43,915 nucleotides of DNA, taken from JAGWRA01 sp035534615. Its GTDB lineage: Bacteria; Acidobacteriota; Vicinamibacteria; Vicinamibacterales; CAVVIG01. Both the position numbers and the translations under genes were made by a program. Position 1 is the first letter of the stretch; each line of letters opens with the position of its first letter. The notes under the pieces are model-generated. The model was not told where the DNA came from. It ran no database searches and was given only the letters and a program-made list of their open reading frames with translations. Shown here in pieces: positions 43,172-43,915 of the stretch. The stretch is from NCBI GenBank assembly GCA_035534615.1, contig DATLRO010000079.1, positions 1-43,915 on the forward strand, read 5' to 3'.

Positions 43172-43870
43172 TCAGTCGTGGGGACGGTCGGCCAGCTCCT
43201 CGGCGAGCGCCCGCTTGGCGGCCCGTGTCGCAACGAACACCACGAGCACGGTGGCGACGAGGCCGGCGCCGTAGACCGCGAGGCGCAGCGGCCCGCCCTG
43301 TGACGCGGCCGCCCCGAGGCCCGCGGCGGTCGTCGCCAGCGAGCCCAGGTAGACGTAGAGCAGCGTGCCCGGCAGCATGCCGATGAACGACGCGGCGACG
43401 TACTGCGCCAGCGGGACGCTCGACAGACTGAGCGCGTAATTCAGCAGGTTGAACGGAATCAGCGGCGAGAGCCTGAGCAGCAGGACCAGCCGGAACCCCT
43501 GGCGCCCCACCGCCCGGTCGATCGCACGGGCGCGCGGCAGGGTCTCGAGCCTTCGACTCACCCATCCTCGGAGCACCGTTCTCCCCAGGACGAACGCCAG
43601 CGTGGCGCCGGCGACGCTGGCGGGCGACGCGACCGCCAGCCCCCACACCGGACCGTAGGCGAACCCTGCCACCAGCGTGAGAATCGACCCGGGCAGCACC
43701 GCGACCGTGCAGGCGACGTAGGCCGCGATGAACACCAGGACGCCCGGGACGCCGGCGTGGCGGATGCCGCCCGCCAGCGCCAGAAGCCAGGCGCCGATCG
43801 GCAGCACGCGGCCCAGCGCGACGATCGCCGCAAGCGCGGCCACGAGCAGGACGACGCGCAGCTTCGACAT
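43172..43870 (-). CDS. TVP38/TMEM64 (VTT/DedA-like) membrane protein
   Basis: A 232-aa inner-membrane protein of the VTT (SNARE-associated/DedA) superfamily. Hydrophobic segments are at about 5-22, 45-72, 78-100, 145-165 and 190-212. Signature parts are LPGSILTLVAGFAYGPVWGLAVASPAS (landmarks LPGSILTLVAGFAYG), FVLGRTVLRGWV, RLSPLIPFNLLNYALSLSSVP and FIGMLPGTLLYVYLGS. Some family members are lipid scramblases or polyprenyl-phosphate flippases; the role here is unknown. ATG 43870. It converges with the TlpA-like gene across 55 bp. Confidence 0.9.
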   Translation of the reverse strand: MSKLRVVLLVAALAAIVALGRVLPIGAWLLALAGGIRHAGVPGVLVFIAAYVACTVAVLPGSILTLVAGFAYGPVWGLAVASPASVAGATLAFVLGRTVLRGWVSRRLETLPRARAIDRAVGRQGFRLVLLLRLSPLIPFNLLNYALSLSSVPLAQYVAASFIGMLPGTLLYVYLGSLATTAAGLGAAASQGGPLRLAVYGAGLVATVLVVFVATRAAKRALAEELADRPHD

Positions 43871-43915
43871 GTCCGCTCATTATGACGCGGCACCCGGCGG
43901 CCCGGTAGCGGAGCG

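Overview
This is a 43.9 kb stretch of very GC-rich chromosomal DNA, densely packed with genes. The window suggests an Acidobacteriota genome, probably class Vicinamibacteria. The grounds are high GC, a Gram-negative envelope (RND/TolC efflux, an outer-membrane beta-barrel, MsrPQ), an imuA-imuB-dnaE2 mutasome, a SpoIID-like protein in a genome without other sporulation signs here, and a small secreted Cys protein of a type I associate with Acidobacteria. No rRNA or other phylogenetic marker is present, so this is inference. I saw no tRNA, rRNA, CRISPR array, transposase or phage gene.

Layout. (1) 1-5.9 kb: tripartite RND efflux operon (adaptor, pump, TolC-type channel). (2) 6.0-8.7 kb, minus strand: a DUF190 + four-CBS sensor protein and an MFS exporter. 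(3) 8.9-15.3 kb: SOS-type mutagenesis cassette imuA-imuB-dnaE2. A well-formed promoter is followed immediately by a perfect 17-bp palindrome. imuB and dnaE2 carry large in-frame insertions built from one family of GC-rich hairpin repeat, and the dnaE2 insertion also encodes a four-Cys zinc ribbon. (4) 15.4-17.6 kb: three-gene signalling cluster (HD-associated domain, HDOD protein, PAS-HisKA protein without an ATPase domain). (5) 17.7-20.6 kb, minus: a radical SAM enzyme, a secreted triple RidA protein, a DUF309 protein. (6) 20.6-23.2 kb: overlapping SET-domain / esterase / SpoIID operon, facing a small histidine kinase. (7) 24.2-27.4 kb: msrP-msrQ methionine sulfoxide repair flanked by two transferases of the rSAM/selenodomain-associated families.

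(8) 27.4-35.3 kb, minus: seven consecutive genes: radical SAM/SPASM enzyme and metallophosphoesterase (translationally coupled), MFS transporter, outer-membrane beta-barrel, ABC exporter pair, PLP-dependent ammonia-lyase. Two strong hairpins separate the ABC pair from the genes upstream. (9) 35.6-39.4 kb: small secreted Cys protein, a 640-bp noncoding stretch rich in inverted repeats, then katG and a FurA-type regulator in the actinobacterial order. (10) 39.8-43.9 kb: frameshifted FkbM methyltransferase, MerA-like flavoprotein, TlpA/ResA-like thioredoxin with an added Cys-rich tail, TVP38-type membrane protein.

Themes are stress and envelope maintenance: efflux, translesion synthesis, peroxide defence (FurA/KatG), periplasmic methionine sulfoxide repair and thiol chemistry. 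The best candidates for undescribed biology are the repeat- and zinc-ribbon-loaded mutasome with its palindromic operator, the radical SAM + altered metallophosphoesterase pair, the SET/esterase/SpoIID operon and the secreted single-chain triple RidA protein.
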